A stretch of 10,211 bases of DNA from Bacteroidota bacterium (GTDB lineage: Bacteria > Bacteroidota > Ignavibacteria > Tepidaquicellales > Tepidaquicellaceae), in NCBI GenBank assembly GCA_003519545.1, contig DOWN01000066.1, positions 1 through 10,211 on the forward strand. Direction: 5' to 3'. Position numbers and translations under genes: made by a program. The notes beneath the pieces were generated by a model. The model searched no databases, was not told the origin of the DNA, and was given only the letters and a program-made list of their open reading frames with translations. Within the stretch, counting starts at the first letter, position 1. Every line of letters begins with the position of its first letter. Shown piece by piece: positions 6,734 to 10,211 of this stretch.

Positions 6734-9160
6734 ATGATAGAAAATTTTAACGATAATCAAGAAAATATAATCAGCACAGAATCCCGTGAATTGACAGATA
6801 ATAACAATTTACCTCAGGATTTACCTGTTTTACCTCTGAAAGATATAGTTGTGTTCCCGTATATGATCTATCCCATTTTAGCGGGAAGGGAATCAACCAT
6901 AAAAGCAATCAATCATTCTCTGCAAAATGACAAATATATTTTGTTAATTACACAACTTGATGAAAAAATTGAAGACCCAACATTTGAAAATCTTTATAGA
7001 ATAGGTGTAATTGCCAAAATTCTTCAGGTTCTGAAACTTCCCAACGGTTTAATTAAAGTTTTGGTTGATGGAATTGTTCCTGCTACAATTGAAAAATTTC
7101 ACAGCGGTGATTTTATATCTGCAACTGTTTCAGTTAAGTATCAAGTTTATGATGTTGATAATGAACTTTCCGCTTTGGAAAGAAAAACAACAAAAGCATT
7201 CACAGATTATGTTCAGGCGAATAAATCTATACCTCAGGAATCTCTCGTTGCTTACAACAATATTAAAGAGTTAGACAGAAAATTATATTATATCGCTTCT
7301 GCAATTAATATTAACGTTCACAAAAAACAGGAAATTCTTGAAATACAGGACTTAAAAGAACAGTATTACAGAGTGCTTATGACTTTGAGTTCTGAACTTG
7401 AAATTCTTAATGTTGAAAAAGATATAGAGAATAAGTTGTATGGAGCGATGCAAAAAAATCAAAGAAAATTTATAGTTCAGGAACAGATTAGAATTTTGCA
7501 GGATGAACTCGGTGATGATGTTGAAAGTGATCCTGAGTTAAGCAAAATAAGAGAACAAATTGAAAAAGCAGGTATGCCGGAAAATGTTAAAGCAAAAGCA
7601 ATGGATGAATTTTCTAAACTGAAAAAAACTCCACAGATGTCTCCGGATTTTTCTGTATTGAGAAATTATCTTGATTGGATGGTTTCTGTTCCATGGAATA
7701 ATTTCACAATTGATAATTTTGATTTGATAAATGCAAAAAATATTTTGGATGAAGACCATTATGATTTGGAAAAACCAAAAGAAAGAATTCTGGAACTGAT
7801 AGCGGTTTTAAAATTATTAAAAGAGAAAAAAATAAATAAATCACCTAAAGGTCAGATTTTATGTCTTGTAGGACCTCCGGGTGTCGGTAAAACTTCTTTA
7901 GGTAAATCTATTGCCAGAGCATTAAACAGAAAATTCACAAGAATTTCTGTCGGTGGTGTGAGAGATGAAGCAGAAATAAGAGGTCACAGAAGAACTTACA
8001 TCGGTTCAATGCCGGGCAAAATAATTCAGGCGATGAAAAAAGCAGGGTCTGTTAATCCTGTAATTTTAATTGATGAAATTGATAAAATGAACAGCGATTT
8101 CAGAGGAGACCCCGCAAGTGCTATGCTTGAAGTTTTAGACCCTGAACAAAACGATACATTTAATGATCATTATCTTGATGTTGATTATGATTTATCTAAT
8201 GTATTGTTTATAACTACAGCAAACGTTCAGTATAATATTCCGCTTCCGTTACAAGACAGAATGGAAATTATTGAAATGAGAAGTTATCTTGATTTTGAAA
8301 AAGTTCAGATTGCAAAAAAACACATTATTCCTAAAGAGTTAAGTGAACATGGAATGAACGAAGGTGATATAATTTTTTCAGATGAAGTTTTATTAAAAAT
8401 AATTACTGAATATACCAGAGAAGCCGGTGTAAGAAATCTTGAAAGAGAAATTTCATCCGTTATAAGAAAAGTTGCTAAAGAAGTTGTATTAAATACTCAG
8501 TTTGAAGTTAAAGAACCTGTTGTAATCACGTCTGAAATGATAACAAAATTTCTCGGCGTTTCTAAATATTCAGGTAAAACTAAGGACTCTAAGAAAAAAA
8601 CTATCATAGGGACTATAAATGGTTTGGCTTGGACTTCTGCTGGAGGTGATATTTTAAACGTTGATGTAAATATAATGAAAGGTTCAGGGAAACTTACTCT
8701 AACAGGTAAACTTGGAGATGTTATGAAAGAATCCGCAATGGCAGGTTTATCATATATAAAATCCAACGCAAAAAAATTCAATATACCTTCTGCATTTTTT
8801 AAAGATAATGATATTCATATTCACTTGCCTGAAGGTGCTATACCTAAGGATGGTCCGTCAGCAGGAATAACGATGACTCTTGCAATGATTTCAGCAATAA
8901 CTAAAACTCCTGCAAAAACTGATATTGCAATGACCGGTGAAATTACATTGAGAGGAAATGTATTGCCAATCGGTGGTTTAAATGAGAAGTTACTCGCGGC
9001 TTTGAGAGGAAACATTCAGACTGTATTAATTCCGGTAGAAAATAAAAAAGACCTTGTTGAAATTTCGGATGAAATTAAATCGAATTTAAAAATTATTCCT
9101 TTATCTGAAATTGATGAAGCACTTCCGTTAGTTTTCGGAAAAAATAAATTCAGTAAATAA
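6734..9160 (+). CDS. lon: ATP-dependent protease Lon (LonA, S16 family)
   Basis: This 808-residue cytoplasmic AAA+ serine protease degrades misfolded and selected regulatory proteins. An N-terminal substrate-binding LON domain (from LPVLPLKDIVVFP, residues 30-42, to about 220) leads through a helical region containing QMSPDFSVLRNYLDW to the ATPase module. That module has Walker A GPPGVGKTS at 380-388, Walker B ILIDEID at 444-450, sensor-1 Asn497, a probable arginine finger at Arg509 and sensor-2 Arg567 in GVRNLER. The C-terminal protease domain has the Ser-Lys dyad Ser709 (KDGPSAG) and Lys752 (GGLNEKLLAAL), 43 residues apart as in E. coli Lon. The enzyme looks complete and active. A roughly 28-residue acidic, Asn-rich N-terminal extension precedes the LON domain, as is common in this phylum. 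No Shine-Dalgarno precedes the ATG. A secreted propeller gene starts 6 bases after its stop. Confidence 0.98.
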   Translation: MIENFNDNQENIISTESRELTDNNNLPQDLPVLPLKDIVVFPYMIYPILAGRESTIKAINHSLQNDKYILLITQLDEKIEDPTFENLYRIGVIAKILQVLKLPNGLIKVLVDGIVPATIEKFHSGDFISATVSVKYQVYDVDNELSALERKTTKAFTDYVQANKSIPQESLVAYNNIKELDRKLYYIASAININVHKKQEILEIQDLKEQYYRVLMTLSSELEILNVEKDIENKLYGAMQKNQRKFIVQEQIRILQDELGDDVESDPELSKIREQIEKAGMPENVKAKAMDEFSKLKKTPQMSPDFSVLRNYLDWMVSVPWNNFTIDNFDLINAKNILDEDHYDLEKPKERILELIAVLKLLKEKKINKSPKGQILCLVGPPGVGKTSLGKSIARALNRKFTRISVGGVRDEAEIRGHRRTYIGSMPGKIIQAMKKAGSVNPVILIDEIDKMNSDFRGDPASAMLEVLDPEQNDTFNDHYLDVDYDLSNVLFITTANVQYNIPLPLQDRMEIIEMRSYLDFEKVQIAKKHIIPKELSEHGMNEGDIIFSDEVLLKIITEYTREAGVRNLEREISSVIRKVAKEVVLNTQFEVKEPVVITSEMITKFLGVSKYSGKTKDSKKKTIIGTINGLAWTSAGGDILNVDVNIMKGSGKLTLTGKLGDVMKESAMAGLSYIKSNAKKFNIPSAFFKDNDIHIHLPEGAIPKDGPSAGITMTLAMISAITKTPAKTDIAMTGEITLRGNVLPIGGLNEKLLAALRGNIQTVLIPVENKKDLVEISDEIKSNLKIIPLSEIDEALPLVFGKNKFSK

Positions 9161-9166
9161 CAGAAA

Positions 9167-10211
9167 ATGAAAATAATAATTTTTATAAATATTTTTTTAT
9201 GTTTAATTTTTTATTCTGATAATTTTGCACAGTATAAAAATGTAACAATTAACAAACCTCAAAAAATATTTGAACCGGAAGAGCCGTGTATAACAGTAAA
9301 TCCACTGAACCCTTTAAATATTGTCGCAGGTGCAAATATAGACTGGTATTATGTTACAACAGATGGTGGCGAAACATGGACTGAATCAAGACTCCCCGGA
9401 CCCGTTGTATATGGGGACCCTGTTGTTCATTTTGACAAGTTAGGAAATTTATATTATACTCATCTGGGACCTTTTAATAACTCAGGAATTTTTATTGCGA
9501 AATCTCTTGATGGAGGTGTTACCTGGGGTAATAGTAATAGAATTTATGGTAATGGAACCGCAACTCCTTTTCAGGATAAAGAATGGATTACCTCTGATAG
9601 AACAAATTCTGAATTTAAAAATAATCTCTATGTCAGTTGGACACAGTTTGATAAATATGGAAGTAAAAATCCAAATGACAGCAGTATAATTTTATTTTCA
9701 AGATCTACTGATTTTGGGGAAACATTTTCAAATCCTATAAGGATTAATGACCTTGCGGGAGATGCTGCTGATGGAGATGGAACTGTTGAAGGAGCAACTC
9801 CAGCCGTTGGTCCCGATGGTCAGGTTTACGTTAGTTGGGCAGGACCGTATGGTATATTGTTTGACCGGTCAACAGACGGAGGTGTAACTTTTGGAAAGGA
9901 CATTTTTGTTACTGATCAAGTTGGCGGTTGGGCTACCGATATTCCCGGTCTTTACAGATGTAACGGTTTACCATTTACTAAATGTGATATTTCAGGTGGA
10001 AAATATAACGGAAATATTTACATAAATTTTTCTGATAACAGGTCAGGTAATTATGATATATATATTGTAAAATCCACAGATCAGGGAAATAAATGGTCTA
10101 AACCGGTGAGAGTTAATAATGATGAAACTTCCAAAGATCAGTTTATGAGTAATTTTACAGTTGATCCTGTTTCCGGTAATATTTATGTATTATTTTATGA
10201 CAGAAGAAATT
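9167..10211 (+). CDS. Secreted sialidase-like (BNR/Asp-box) beta-propeller protein, 3' truncated
   Basis: The reading frame from the ATG at 9167 stays open to the right edge, giving 348 residues with no stop, so the C-terminus is missing. Residues 1-21 form a signal peptide (MKIII, hydrophobic core, NFA with Gln22 next), so the product is exported. Five Asp-boxes of the pattern S/T-x-D-x-G-x-x-W/F are visible: 64-71, 113-120, 180-187, 235-242 and 303-310, about 50-70 residues apart, as expected for successive blades of a sialidase-type propeller. I do not see a convincing FRIP motif or arginine triad, so catalytic sialidase activity is not supported; many such proteins have unknown ligands or act as adhesins. 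In this phylum they often end in a type IX sorting domain, but that part lies outside the window. With only 6 bases after lon, it may be partly co-transcribed. Confidence 0.85.
   Translation, partial: MKIIIFINIFLCLIFYSDNFAQYKNVTINKPQKIFEPEEPCITVNPLNPLNIVAGANIDWYYVTTDGGETWTESRLPGPVVYGDPVVHFDKLGNLYYTHLGPFNNSGIFIAKSLDGGVTWGNSNRIYGNGTATPFQDKEWITSDRTNSEFKNNLYVSWTQFDKYGSKNPNDSSIILFSRSTDFGETFSNPIRINDLAGDAADGDGTVEGATPAVGPDGQVYVSWAGPYGILFDRSTDGGVTFGKDIFVTDQVGGWATDIPGLYRCNGLPFTKCDISGGKYNGNIYINFSDNRSGNYDIYIVKSTDQGNKWSKPVRVNNDETSKDQFMSNFTVDPVSGNIYVLFYDRRN

Noticed and set aside
7538..9015. Three reverse frames (7538-7759, 8497-8781, 8821-9015) opposite lon
   Set aside because: All lie antisense to conserved Lon domains and look like complementary shadows.
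9495..9689. 64-residue forward frame inside the propeller gene
   Set aside because: It is out of frame with the open reading frame carrying a signal peptide and five Asp-boxes, which explains this region better.
9167..10211. Active sialidase (neuraminidase) annotation for the propeller
   Set aside because: Asp-boxes occur in many non-sialidase propellers; no convincing FRIP motif or catalytic Arg/Tyr set is seen in the visible part.

Overview
The window is AT-rich (about one-third GC by eye) and densely coding. It has six complete genes, one gene cut by the right edge, and no gene-free stretch over about 120 bases. Three things point to the Bacteroidota/Chlorobiota (FCB) group, perhaps an Ignavibacteria-like lineage. 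None of the seven start codons has a recognisable Shine-Dalgarno sequence. Two forward promoters carry the Bacteroidota -7 box TAnnTTTG. The proteins include a TPR lipoprotein resembling SprE/PorW and a secreted Asp-box propeller whose signal peptide ends in FAQ. The lineage is an inference; there is no rRNA or other firm marker here.

Layout: (1) 7-2242, forward: a promoter, a small COG4947-type esterase, and 11 bases later glycogen synthase glgA, probably one transcript. (2) 2235-6615, reverse: a three-gene operon transcribed as TPR lipoprotein, then 3-methyladenine DNA glycosylase, then an MBL-fold beta-CASP ribonuclease. The stop/start overlaps are 4 bases (ATGA) and 1 base (TAATG). The operon's last gene meets glgA tail to tail with an 8-base overlap. 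(3) 6616-6733: a divergent intergenic region with a promoter for lon. (4) 6734-10211, forward: ATP-dependent protease lon, followed after only 6 bases by the secreted sialidase-like beta-propeller, which runs off the window.

The content is mainly housekeeping: glycogen synthesis, base-excision repair, RNA processing and protein quality control. The less ordinary parts are cell-surface functions: a large lipoprotein possibly tied to type IX secretion or gliding, and a secreted propeller of the sort that system often exports. I see no defence system, mobile element, CRISPR array, tRNA, rRNA or riboswitch. Two starts needed correction. glgA begins at the ATG at 794 rather than an upstream in-frame TTG. 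The TPR lipoprotein begins at the ATG at 6615, which places a clean lipoprotein signal at its N-terminus.
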